A program made the position numbers and the translations under genes. A DNA stretch of 64,000 nt from Pelorhabdus rhamnosifermentans (GTDB taxonomy: Bacteria > Bacillota > Negativicutes > UMGS1260). Under the pieces are notes generated by a model that was given only the letters and a program-made list of their open reading frames with translations, ran no database searches and was not told the DNA's origin. Positions 26,065 to 34,202 of this stretch are shown one piece after another; position 1 is the stretch's first letter, and each line of letters starts with the position of its first letter. The stretch is from positions 62,001 through 126,000 of the forward strand of contig NZ_JAHGVE010000001.1 in NCBI RefSeq assembly GCF_018835585.1, read 5' to 3'.

Positions 26065-26110
26065 GGCGGCCTTGCTAAATGCACAAAAAACACATTTAGG
26101 GAGGAATTAA
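26039..26110 (+). other. Possible leader reading frame coupled to porin 4
   Basis: GTG at 26039, inside the conserved loop and preceded by AAGGAAAC, opens a frame of 23 codons plus TAA. The stop is at 26108-26110, two bases before the porin ATG at 26113, and the porin SD lies within this frame. Predicted peptide opens with Met-Asp-Thr and is Tyr/Ala/Leu-rich in its first half. The SD-to-start spacing is short, so translation is uncertain. Confidence 0.3.
26075..26105 (+). promoter_or_regulatory. Hairpin abutting the porin 4 ribosome binding site
   Basis: Perfect 7-bp stem CTAAATG / CATTTAG (26075-26081 / 26093-26099) with loop CACAAAAAACA. Its 3' arm overlaps the first bases of the SD AGGGAGGA (26098-26105). 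It could modulate initiation, in the same relative place as the anti-SD hairpin of porin 3. Confidence 0.45.
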
Positions 26111-26112
26111 AA

Positions 26113-27141
26113 ATGAAAAAGTCTCTTCTCGCAACAGCCGTGGCAGCAGCCATGGTACTTTCAACGTCAGCTGTTTTTGCAGCAACAGCTGATCCGTCAC
26201 CTGTAACCATTGATGGGAGTGCAACTATTCAGTATCGTAATAACACAAATGATGCAGATGCTACTGCACCTAAGAAACCGAACAAAACAACGATTATTTT
26301 AAACTTTAACAATGATCTTGGTAATGGTTGGGATGCTTATGCTCGTGCTTCCATTCAGAGTTCAACGAGACAGATTGCAGATTTTAATACAAGTACGTAT
26401 TCTAATGATTATGCGGCTTCACTTGATCAGTTTGGCTTTAAATATACCAATGGGGATAATCAGTTGAAAATTGGTCGTCAGTCCGCATGGGTTGGCGAAA
26501 CGGGTCTGTTCTATGATACGACAGGTAAAGTCGGTAGAAAGATTATGGCTGATGGACTGACTTATACAGGGAAAGCGGATGCATGGAGTTATAAAGTCGT
26601 TGCAGTTCAAGAAAATGTAGATTATGGTGCACTAAAAAATGGTACGGTTATTGGTGACAGTAAGAATAAGCTGTATGTGGGTCATGTCAATTATAACTTT
26701 ACACCCGATTTTGTTTTAGGTACGACTTTTGCGAAATATAATTTAGATAAGAAGGCTTCTTATCAAGGGAGTGCTGATGCAAAAGATTCCAATTTATGGG
26801 CTGTCAATACTGCTTATACTTTGGGTAATGCTACGTTCTCTGCTGAATATGGCAAAACAAATTATGATATTAACAATAAAGCTTACGATTTCGGTATTGC
26901 CTATAACTTTGATGAGAAAAACTCCATTTCAGCTACTTATTTCAAAGTAGAAGATAATGGCGATATTAATCATTACACGACCTTTGATCCGAATGCGAAA
27001 GGCATGTATTATAGCTTTACGCATAAATTTAATAAAGCTACTTCACTGAATTTCTTCTATGATGATGCAAAATATATTACTGGTACTGATGCTGATAAGA
27101 ATTATACTTCCTTCCGTACCACCCTCAACTACAATTTCTAA
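26113..27141 (+). CDS. Outer-membrane porin without SLH domain, porin 4
   Basis: It has 342 residues. A signal peptide (KKSLLATAVAAAMVLSTSAVFA) is cleaved near residue 24, then beta-barrel sequence begins directly (TIDGSATIQYRNN) with no SLH domain. Alternating strands such as LKIGRQSAWVGETGLFYDTTGKVGR resemble general Gram-negative porins, and the last residue is Phe (LNYNF). It must sit in the outer membrane without direct peptidoglycan tethering, unlike its three paralogues. It shares the leader element with porins 1 and 3. Monocistronic, with its own promoter and terminator. Confidence 0.85.
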   Translation: MKKSLLATAVAAAMVLSTSAVFAATADPSPVTIDGSATIQYRNNTNDADATAPKKPNKTTIILNFNNDLGNGWDAYARASIQSSTRQIADFNTSTYSNDYAASLDQFGFKYTNGDNQLKIGRQSAWVGETGLFYDTTGKVGRKIMADGLTYTGKADAWSYKVVAVQENVDYGALKNGTVIGDSKNKLYVGHVNYNFTPDFVLGTTFAKYNLDKKASYQGSADAKDSNLWAVNTAYTLGNATFSAEYGKTNYDINNKAYDFGIAYNFDEKNSISATYFKVEDNGDINHYTTFDPNAKGMYYSFTHKFNKATSLNFFYDDAKYITGTDADKNYTSFRTTLNYNF

Positions 27142-27156
27142 TCTTAGCACAAGACA

Positions 27157-27195
27157 AAAATCCTGCCGAGTTTCGGCAGGATTTTCTTTATTTTT
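27157..27195 (+). terminator. Rho-independent terminator after porin 4
   Basis: Thirteen-bp stem AAAATCCTGCCGA / TCGGCAGGATTTT, loop GTT, followed by CTTTATTTTT. Confidence 0.93.
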
Positions 27196-27235
27196 CCCGA
27201 AATAATATCCCTATGAAGTACAAGGGGGTTTTTTC

Positions 27236-28156
27236 ATGAGTCGAAAAATAATTGCGGCAGTTTTATTATTCTGCTTGTTATTCACAGTAGGTGCTTTTGC
27301 TCAAGGAACGAGTACGGAATTGACTGCTCTTGACAAATTGACGAGTATTGAAAAGGTTTATTATGGTGCGGAACAAACAGGCTCGTTAGTGGAACGGACG
27401 AACAGATTGGAAAAGGATGTTTATGGAAATATAACGAAAGATGCGCTCATGGTCAAAGTGGATCGTTTGTATGACCACACCAAGACAAATTCATCCACGA
27501 ATCCGTCGTTTATTTTAAAACTGAATGCTGTCGAATGGAGTCTCATGCATAATGTGACGACTCAGCCTGGCAAGGCTAGAATAGAAGATCTGGAAAAAAC
27601 TTTGACAGGCAGTCCCAGTCAGGGAGCCTTTGACTATCGATTAAATTCTTTGCTTAAGCTGGCTTATAGTGATAGTCATGTTGATGTAGGTGATGCCTCG
27701 ATCCGGCAAGACAGTTTGATTAAGGTAAAATTGGTAACGCCGCTTAGCAGTAAGGATAGTCGGCCTGGAGACAGTTTTACTTATGCTGTTTCAGAGGATG
27801 TCTTTGATAATGGCTTACTTGTTATTGCCAAGGGGGCTATGGGGCAGGGAAGAGTCAAAAAAGTAGATCAAGCAGGTAATTTTGGTCGTGATGCGAAATT
27901 AGAATTGTCTTTTGATACGGTGGAAGCAGTAGATGGTACAGTCCTGGATACGTTGCTTGGTGATAAGGCCAAAGAAAAAACCAATTCCATGGCGACAGCA
28001 GCCGGTGCATCAGCTGCAGGAATGGTGATACTCGGACCTGTGGGAATTTTGGGCGGAGCGTTCGTACATGGTCACGATGTGGTGATGCCTGTTGATACGG
28101 AGCTCTATATTCAAACCAAAACAGAGGCACATGTTTACGGAATTCGACTTAAATAA
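27236..28156 (+). CDS. Exported protein of unknown function with N-terminal repeats
   Basis: It has 306 residues. A signal peptide ends near residue 23 (VGAFAQ). The N-terminal half holds two imperfect repeats, each with a short helix, a YG or G turn and an R-x-x-x-LE helix: about 34-66 (SIEKVYYGAEQTGSLVERT) and about 100-145. The C-terminal half (about 158-250) looks like a beta domain (IKVKLVTPLSSKDSRPGD, VIAKGAMGQGRVKKV). A Gly/Ala-rich hydrophobic stretch (about 256-280, resembling glycine-zipper segments) could sit in or at a membrane. I do not recognise a family. Its place between a porin and lptD suggests an envelope role. Confidence 0.7.
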   Translation: MSRKIIAAVLLFCLLFTVGAFAQGTSTELTALDKLTSIEKVYYGAEQTGSLVERTNRLEKDVYGNITKDALMVKVDRLYDHTKTNSSTNPSFILKLNAVEWSLMHNVTTQPGKARIEDLEKTLTGSPSQGAFDYRLNSLLKLAYSDSHVDVGDASIRQDSLIKVKLVTPLSSKDSRPGDSFTYAVSEDVFDNGLLVIAKGAMGQGRVKKVDQAGNFGRDAKLELSFDTVEAVDGTVLDTLLGDKAKEKTNSMATAAGASAAGMVILGPVGILGGAFVHGHDVVMPVDTELYIQTKTEAHVYGIRLK

Positions 28157-28167
28157 TTGTTTTTCAA

Positions 28168-28196
28168 AAGTGGGCTTAGTAAAAGCCCACTTTTTT
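28168..28196 (+). terminator. Rho-independent terminator before lptD
   Basis: Stem AAGTGGGCTT / AAGCCCACTT, 5-nt loop, T-run at 28191-28196. Confidence 0.93.
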
Positions 28197-28303
28197 GCGC
28201 TTTATTACCAGTCTGGCTATGGCAGGAAAAAGGAGATTGGTGTAGAATCATAGTGATGTAGTTCCATCTTAAATGGGTTAGGTGGAGAGGAATAGGAGAT
28301 AAC

Positions 28304-29851
28304 ATGAGAAAACAGTCCAAACAAGTTGTTGCAATCGCAGTTGCCTGCGGCTTTTTATGGGGAAATAGCTTGAGTGGTGAGGCAGCTGAAACGATCACAG
28401 CTGCTGAACAGACCCGGACTCAGCCTTTAACCAATCAAGAGCCTGTAGCAATAGAAAATACAGTCCAACCCGATCCGCAGTCCAGTCCTATAGATAAGAA
28501 GACAGCCGAAGTAGCGAAGGCCGACACTGCTAAAGATACCCCAAAAACTAAAAAAGCTAAGACTCAATCAGATGCTCCTGTGACGATAACAGCAGATGAA
28601 TTATATATGAGCGATTCCACTGGCGATGTTTATGCCAAAGGCAATGTCAAAATGGTTCAAGGCAGTCAACAGCTTCTGACAGATTTGCTTAATGGCAATA
28701 CGAACCAGCAAGAACTATGGATTGCAGGACAAGCTGATTACACAGATACGGCGTTTAAGGCTCATCTTGACGCGATGGATACACGTTATAATTATCAGAC
28801 AAAAGAAGGAACGATGGCAGCTGTCAAGGGAAAAGTGGATCGCGATATTATTTCTGGCGAATCAGTAGTCATGGCGCCAACGGAGATATTGATTCATAAT
28901 GGTACGGTGACTCGTTGTCCTGCTAAGGTGCCTGATTATCACATGAGTGCTGAGCGCATTGAAATGTGGCCTGGAAAAAAGATGGTCGCTTATAATGCGA
29001 AGTTTTGGCTTGGAAATATGGTTATTTACAGCTTGCCTGTGTACGAGCAGTCTTTAGAACCAGGTGCACAGGGTAACAATGCTTATCCTACGATTGGCTA
29101 TAGCAGTCGCGATGGAGTTCATATTCGACAAAAATTGGAAATGCCTGTAGCCAATAAATTTTATGGCTTTGTTAATCTGGATTTTTATACGCATGGCGGG
29201 TTTAAACCCAATGGGGGAGTTTCTTATCGGCAGTCAGCGTATTCAGTTGGTGTTATAGACGGATATTATCGTGATGATAATGGTAATTGGATTAAGAAAC
29301 AGCCGGAATTTGATTTTAATCTTTATTCTCATCGCATTGGTTCTTTGCCCATTAGTTATACTTTTAATGCCGCCTATGGTCAGTGGATCGATTCGTCAAA
29401 AACAAGCTGGCATAAAGAATACAATCTTTATTTTAGTCATGATGTTATTCATTTAAATGGCAGGAATGATTTATCTTTAGGTACTGGTGTAGGAATGATT
29501 CATGAAAGTTACGATAATTCAACGATTCATGATTTTAAATTTGATACAACGCTGACGCATACCTTTAATGATCGTTGGAGCACTTGGCTGGGATATCATT
29601 ATACAAAAACCCAGAATAGTTTGTTTGCCTATGATCGACCGGATATGGCCCGTGAATTGGATACGGGCTTTAGCTATAAGATTGACAATAAGAATACCTT
29701 CAAGTATAGTCAAAGTTATGATTTGAATAATAAGCATCTCTATGACCAGGATTATACGTGGGTGCATGATTTGCATTGCTGGGTAGGTTCGCTGACTTAT
29801 CGTGCGAAACGGGATCAGTGGAAATTTGATGTTGCATTGAAACGTTGGTAG
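28304..29851 (+). CDS. lptD: LPS-assembly outer-membrane protein LptD, short form
   Basis: LptD receives LPS from LptA and inserts it into the outer leaflet. It has 515 residues against about 780 in E. coli. A signal peptide (about 1-28) is followed by a Lys/Ala/Pro/Gln-rich low-complexity linker (about 30-90). The OstA N-domain opens with PVTITADELYMSDSTGDVYA, and the barrel region starts near 215 (MWPGKKMVAYNAKFWLGN, SLPVYE) and ends in Trp. The mature part has only two Cys, 205 and 492, one in each domain, so a single interdomain disulfide is possible. It lies well apart from lptCAB, after a terminator. Confidence 0.88.
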   Translation: MRKQSKQVVAIAVACGFLWGNSLSGEAAETITAAEQTRTQPLTNQEPVAIENTVQPDPQSSPIDKKTAEVAKADTAKDTPKTKKAKTQSDAPVTITADELYMSDSTGDVYAKGNVKMVQGSQQLLTDLLNGNTNQQELWIAGQADYTDTAFKAHLDAMDTRYNYQTKEGTMAAVKGKVDRDIISGESVVMAPTEILIHNGTVTRCPAKVPDYHMSAERIEMWPGKKMVAYNAKFWLGNMVIYSLPVYEQSLEPGAQGNNAYPTIGYSSRDGVHIRQKLEMPVANKFYGFVNLDFYTHGGFKPNGGVSYRQSAYSVGVIDGYYRDDNGNWIKKQPEFDFNLYSHRIGSLPISYTFNAAYGQWIDSSKTSWHKEYNLYFSHDVIHLNGRNDLSLGTGVGMIHESYDNSTIHDFKFDTTLTHTFNDRWSTWLGYHYTKTQNSLFAYDRPDMARELDTGFSYKIDNKNTFKYSQSYDLNNKHLYDQDYTWVHDLHCWVGSLTYRAKRDQWKFDVALKRW

Positions 29852-29877
29852 ATGACGAACCCGAAAGGGAGATTTTT

Positions 29878-30885
29878 ATGAAGCGAATATTTTTAGATCT
29901 TATTGATCACATGAAAAACAAAAAAATTATGGTTATTGGCGATATGGTTGCCGATTCTTATTTAGAGGGCAAGATTTCGCGTATTTCCCGCGAAGCACCT
30001 GTACTCATTTTAGAGCATACCGGTGAAAAAGTGGTGCCAGGCGGTGCTGCCAATGTCGTGCATAATGGAGCGACATTGCTTGGTAAGGTCTATGCTGTTG
30101 GAGTTATTGGCCTGGATTCGGCAGGTGAACTTTTGAATCAAAGACTGCAGCAAGTGGGCGTCAATACGGATGGGTTTATTATTGATGAAGAGCGACCGAC
30201 TATTTCCAAGCAACGGATTATGGCGGGCGGACTCGCCACAGTGAGACAGCAAGTTGTCCGAATTGACAAGGAAAGCAAGAAACCGCTATCTTCTCATACA
30301 GAGCAAAAGCTTCTTGAGTATATAAGAAGAACTTTACCTCACATGGATGCAGTTGTCATGAGTGATTACGGCAGCTATACCGTATTTGATACACTAAAGA
30401 AAAACGTGATTGATTGGTGCAATGAACGAAGCATTCCTTGCATGGTGGATTCACGGTATGATATTCTTTCTTATACAAATGTTACTCTTGTCAAACAAAA
30501 CGAATCAGAGGCAGCAAATGCTGCTGGGCTACCCGATTTAACGGGGCAGCGGCTACAAGAAGCAGGCGAAAAATTGCTTGAGCAGCTTAAAGCCCGGGCT
30601 GTTCTGATTACACAAGGTGCAGAAGGTATGACATTATTTGAACAGCAAGGGAAACAGACGCATATTCCTGTTACGAATATCAGCGAAGTTTATGATGTGA
30701 GCGGCGCGGGGGATACCGTCGTTGTAACTATGATGCTGGCCATTGCTGCAGGTGCTGATTTTTTTGCGGCAGCGAAACTGGCCAATGTGGCTGCAGGTAT
30801 TGTGGTGCGCAAATCAGGTACAGCGACGACAAATCCCTTGGAATTAAAGCAAGCGATAGGAGACCAATTTGATGAAACTCGTTGA
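29878..30885 (+). CDS. rfaE1: Heptose-7-phosphate kinase (RfaE domain I), copy 1
   Basis: Makes heptose-1,7-bisphosphate for ADP-heptose. It is a PfkB-family protein of 335 residues from the ATG at 29878 (SD AAAGGGAGA). An upstream in-frame start overlapping lptD has no SD. The RfaE segment ISRISREAPVLILEH is a variant of the usual RISPEAPVPV. GGAANVVHN follows, and the catalytic GAGDT near residue 280 is intact. The stop overlaps the start of rfaE2, so kinase and adenylyltransferase are split genes rather than the fused HldE. Confidence 0.85.
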   Translation: MKRIFLDLIDHMKNKKIMVIGDMVADSYLEGKISRISREAPVLILEHTGEKVVPGGAANVVHNGATLLGKVYAVGVIGLDSAGELLNQRLQQVGVNTDGFIIDEERPTISKQRIMAGGLATVRQQVVRIDKESKKPLSSHTEQKLLEYIRRTLPHMDAVVMSDYGSYTVFDTLKKNVIDWCNERSIPCMVDSRYDILSYTNVTLVKQNESEAANAAGLPDLTGQRLQEAGEKLLEQLKARAVLITQGAEGMTLFEQQGKQTHIPVTNISEVYDVSGAGDTVVVTMMLAIAAGADFFAAAKLANVAAGIVVRKSGTATTNPLELKQAIGDQFDETR

Positions 30886-31339
30886 GCGACAGACTGCGCA
30901 GGAACTAGTGCAGCAATTAAAAGCACAAGGAAAAACCGTTGTGTTTACGAACGGTTGTTTTGATATCCTCCATGCCGGGCATGTACGTTATCTCACGGCG
31001 GCTCGCGAGCTTGGCGATTGCCTGATTGTTGGACTGAACAGCGATCAATCTGTGCAACGTCTGAAAGGGCCCGCTCGTCCCATTAATCAACAGCAGGATC
31101 GGGCTGAAGTGCTTGCCGGTCTTTATGCCGTGGATTACATTGTTATTTTTTCTGATGAGACAGCCGAAAGTCTTGTGGCAGAGCTTCAGCCTGATATTTA
31201 TGTCAAAGGCGGCGATTATTCTATTGAGCGTTTGCCAGAGGCAGCCATTGCTGCTTCGTATGGCGGAAAAACGATACTCATTCCGGAAGTAGCCGGAAAG
31301 TCTTCTAGCCGGATTATTGCCAAGATTGCTGGACAGTAA
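30872..31339 (+). CDS. rfaE2: Heptose-1-phosphate adenylyltransferase (RfaE domain II)
   Basis: Forms ADP-D-glycero-D-manno-heptose. It has 155 residues from the ATG at 30872 with SD AGGAGA 8 bp upstream. The nucleotidyltransferase HxGH motif is HAGH at 34-37 in VFTNGCFDILHAGHVRYL, and the RfaE-specific QPDIYVKGGDYSIERLPE and GKSSSRII follow. Overlaps the upstream kinase by 14 bp. Confidence 0.93.
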   Translation: MKLVERQTAQELVQQLKAQGKTVVFTNGCFDILHAGHVRYLTAARELGDCLIVGLNSDQSVQRLKGPARPINQQQDRAEVLAGLYAVDYIVIFSDETAESLVAELQPDIYVKGGDYSIERLPEAAIAASYGGKTILIPEVAGKSSSRIIAKIAGQ

Positions 31340-31354
31340 AGGCGGGAAAAATTC

Positions 31355-32395
31355 ATGAAATTATCGTTAGGCAATGTTTTGGTTGTAAAAATGAGCGCTA
31401 TTGGTGACGTTATCCACGCTTTGCCTGTTTCGTATGCACTCAAGGAAACCTATCCAGATACGAAAATTACGTGGGTTGTTGAACCGCCTGCTTATGGGCT
31501 GCTTAAAAATAACCCTTATATTGATGACATTATCATATTTGAAAAGGCAAAATTTCGCTCACTTCGAGGGCTGGTTACACAGCTGCCCTCGTTTTCTCAT
31601 ATTTTAAAACAAGGTCGGTTTGATGTGGCCTTGGATCTCCAGGGACTGGCGAAAAGCGCTGCTATGGCTTATTTAAGCAAGGCTCCCAAGCGACTGGGCT
31701 TTTGCAATATGCGGGAAGGCAGCCAGCTGATTAGTACGCCCGTTTGTGGTTCACATCAGCAGGGCAGCGTTGTTGAGCGGTATCTTGATGTAGTAAGAGC
31801 CTTGGGGTGCAGGGTGGACAAAGTTGTTTTTCCTGTATTTCCAACGGAAGAAGAAAAACAGCAAGCACGAATTCTTGCTCAAGAGGCCGGGCTTGATATA
31901 GATCAATCCTATATTTTGCTTGTACCTGGCGCGAATTGGCCGAATAAGCGGTGGCCTACGGAGCATTTTGCGTGTCTTGTGGACCTTATTTGGGGATCAG
32001 GCAAAGTCCCTGTTGTTGTGGGGGCCGGGAACGATCAAGTGTTGGTAGATGAAGTGATAGCGAAGGCCCGGCGCTCGCCCATCAGCTTAGTTGGAAAAAC
32101 ATCCTTAAAGCAACTCGCTTATATCATGCAGTGTAGCACTGCTCTTGTGGGTGGTGATACAGGGCCGATGCATTTGGCAGCCGGACTGAAGACACCTGTT
32201 GTCGCTCTCATGGGGCCGACCGATGTCAATCGAAACGGACCTTATGGTGCGGGCCATAAAACTTTGACGGTCAGTCATGACTGTGCTGGGTGTTGGCAGA
32301 GAAAGTGTCCTAAGATGCTAGATTGCTTGGCAGACATCACGCCAAAACAGGTTTTTGGGGCCCTTCAAACGATTATAGACAGGATAAAGCCATGA
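31355..32395 (+). CDS. waaC: LPS heptosyltransferase I-type glycosyltransferase (GT9)
   Basis: Likely adds the first heptose to Kdo. It has 346 residues in a GT-B fold. The opening VKMSAIGDVIHALP is the HepI pattern, the C-terminal donor-site motif GGDTGPMHLAAG is present, and a C-x2-C-x4-C-x5-C cluster lies near the C-terminus (CAGCWQRKCPKMLDC). It follows rfaE2, its donor supplier, by 15 bp. The stop overlaps the next GT9 gene by ATGA. Confidence 0.85.
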   Translation: MKLSLGNVLVVKMSAIGDVIHALPVSYALKETYPDTKITWVVEPPAYGLLKNNPYIDDIIIFEKAKFRSLRGLVTQLPSFSHILKQGRFDVALDLQGLAKSAAMAYLSKAPKRLGFCNMREGSQLISTPVCGSHQQGSVVERYLDVVRALGCRVDKVVFPVFPTEEEKQQARILAQEAGLDIDQSYILLVPGANWPNKRWPTEHFACLVDLIWGSGKVPVVVGAGNDQVLVDEVIAKARRSPISLVGKTSLKQLAYIMQCSTALVGGDTGPMHLAAGLKTPVVALMGPTDVNRNGPYGAGHKTLTVSHDCAGCWQRKCPKMLDCLADITPKQVFGALQTIIDRIKP

Positions 32396-33429
32396 CAAAA
32401 TCTTTGGAAAACATTCAAAAAATACTTGTGATGAATTTGGCCTTTATCGGTGATGTCGTGTTATCAACACCTGTAACACGGGTGCTAAGAGAAGCCTATC
32501 CTCAGGCTGTTATGGATATGCTTGTCGTGCCTGTGACGGCAGAAATTGCTTCTGGAAACCCCTTTGTGAATGAAGTGCTTGTTTATGATAAACGGGGACA
32601 GCATAAAAAACTTGGACAGTTGCTGAAGCTGATTTGGGAGATACGCAGTCGTCACTATGATTTAGCTGTATGCACGAATTTCGCCGCACGCGGTGCGATG
32701 CTGGCCTGGATAGCCGGAATTCCTTATCGCGCAGGCTATGATCGACAGCATGCCAATCTGTTTCTTACGCATATAGCCAGTGGTGAACGGAGTGAAATAT
32801 GTCATGAAGCAGAAAATTATTTGGCTGTGTTAAAACCGCTTGGAATTACAACGGCTGATACTACGCTTACATTTCAAGTACAGGAACAAGACAAGCTGAA
32901 TCTTGCAGCCAAAGTGCCGAAACTGACGCTGGATCAACCGATAGCTGTCGTATGTCCTAGTGGCAGTTATCCGCGTAAAAGTTGGACAATTTCTGCCTAT
33001 GCCGAACTTATTTGCCGTTTGGCGGAAGAAAGTCAGGTTGTGCTTATTGGGGGAGGCAGGGAAGCTGCTGAATTGAGTAAAATTAGTCAGGCCAGTGCTG
33101 ATTTAGCCGGAAAAAACGTAGCTTCTGTGCTTGCTGGGGAGCTCAGTCTCGGCGAACTTGCTGCGCTGCTTCAACGTTGTAAGGTTCTCGTATCCATTGA
33201 TACAGGGCCAATGCATATAGCTCAAGCTGTGGGAACGCCTGTTGTGGCTTTATTTGGCCCGACAGACCCGGCCATTTGGGGGCCAAGGGGGTTAGATGAT
33301 CACGTTTTTTATGAGAAGCTTTCCTGCTCGCCTTGTTGGGGCAAAGGGGACTGTACGAAAAACCGCTGCATGACAGACATTGCTGCGGAAAAAGTTATTG
33401 AAGCTGCGTTGCGTCAGATTAGAAAGTAG
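32392..33429 (+). CDS. waaF: LPS heptosyltransferase II-type glycosyltransferase (GT9)
   Basis: Likely adds the second heptose. It has 345 residues from the ATG at 32392, which overlaps the upstream stop. The opening NLAFIGDVVLSTPVTRVL matches WaaF-type proteins. The donor motif SIDTGPMHIAQA and the Cys cluster CSPCWGKGDCTKNRC are present. Acceptor assignment is by family resemblance and position only. Confidence 0.8.
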   Translation: MTKSLENIQKILVMNLAFIGDVVLSTPVTRVLREAYPQAVMDMLVVPVTAEIASGNPFVNEVLVYDKRGQHKKLGQLLKLIWEIRSRHYDLAVCTNFAARGAMLAWIAGIPYRAGYDRQHANLFLTHIASGERSEICHEAENYLAVLKPLGITTADTTLTFQVQEQDKLNLAAKVPKLTLDQPIAVVCPSGSYPRKSWTISAYAELICRLAEESQVVLIGGGREAAELSKISQASADLAGKNVASVLAGELSLGELAALLQRCKVLVSIDTGPMHIAQAVGTPVVALFGPTDPAIWGPRGLDDHVFYEKLSCSPCWGKGDCTKNRCMTDIAAEKVIEAALRQIRK

Positions 33430-33437
33430 GGACAAAG

Positions 33438-34202
33438 ATGAGTTTGTCAGTCATTATTTTGGCGAAAAATGAAGAAAAAAATATTCAAGACTGCATTGAG
33501 AGTGCTTTGTTTGCCGACGAGGTGCTTGTTATTGATGATTTCAGCACGGATGCAACCGTTGAGATAGCTACGAAATTAGGAGCCAAGGTCTATCAGCATG
33601 CCATGGACGGAAACTGGGGAGCTCAGCAAACTTATGCGATTGATGTAGCGACGACAGACTGGATTTTCTTTTTAGATGCTGATGAGCGGATACCAGAGGT
33701 ATTGCAGCAGGAGATCAAGGCAGCGGTTACGATCAATGAAAAATTTGCTTATCAAGTACCTCGTCTTAACCATGCCATGGGTGAACCTTTGTATCATGGC
33801 GGCTGGTATCCCGATTATGGTTTTCATCTTATGCCGCGCGAAAACTTTCGTGTCGAAGGCTTTGTTCATCCTCAGTTTGTTCATCCTTATCAAGCGCGTA
33901 AGCTGAAGAATCACCTAATTCATTACACTTATAGCAGTTGGGAGCAATATTTTAATAAGCTCAATAACTATACAAGGCTGGCTGCGGAAAAAAACTACAA
34001 CAAAGGGAAGCACGCACTTTTTATAAGAGATATCGTGTTGCGGCCTTGTTTTGCTTTTATTAAAATGTACCTTTTGCAATCGGGCTGGCGAGATGGGCGG
34101 ATCGGCTTTATTTTGGCGTCCTTTCATTTTTGTTATACTATGGCTAAATATGTAAAGTTGTATGCGTTGGAGTGCGATAAGGGGGCGAAAGTATGCGAAT
34201 AG
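33438..34202 (+). CDS. Glycosyltransferase family 2, WaaE/KdtX-like
   Basis: It has 254 residues. A GT-A domain opens with SVIILAKNEEKNIQDCIES, has VLVIDDFSTDAT, and the metal-binding DAD in FFLDADERIP near residue 80. The region LYHGGWYPDYGFHLMPR is typical of the WaaE group that adds glucose to inner-core heptose in enterobacteria. The sugar added here is not known. The stop overlaps the next gene by 10 bp. Confidence 0.83.
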   Translation: MSLSVIILAKNEEKNIQDCIESALFADEVLVIDDFSTDATVEIATKLGAKVYQHAMDGNWGAQQTYAIDVATTDWIFFLDADERIPEVLQQEIKAAVTINEKFAYQVPRLNHAMGEPLYHGGWYPDYGFHLMPRENFRVEGFVHPQFVHPYQARKLKNHLIHYTYSSWEQYFNKLNNYTRLAAEKNYNKGKHALFIRDIVLRPCFAFIKMYLLQSGWRDGRIGFILASFHFCYTMAKYVKLYALECDKGAKVCE

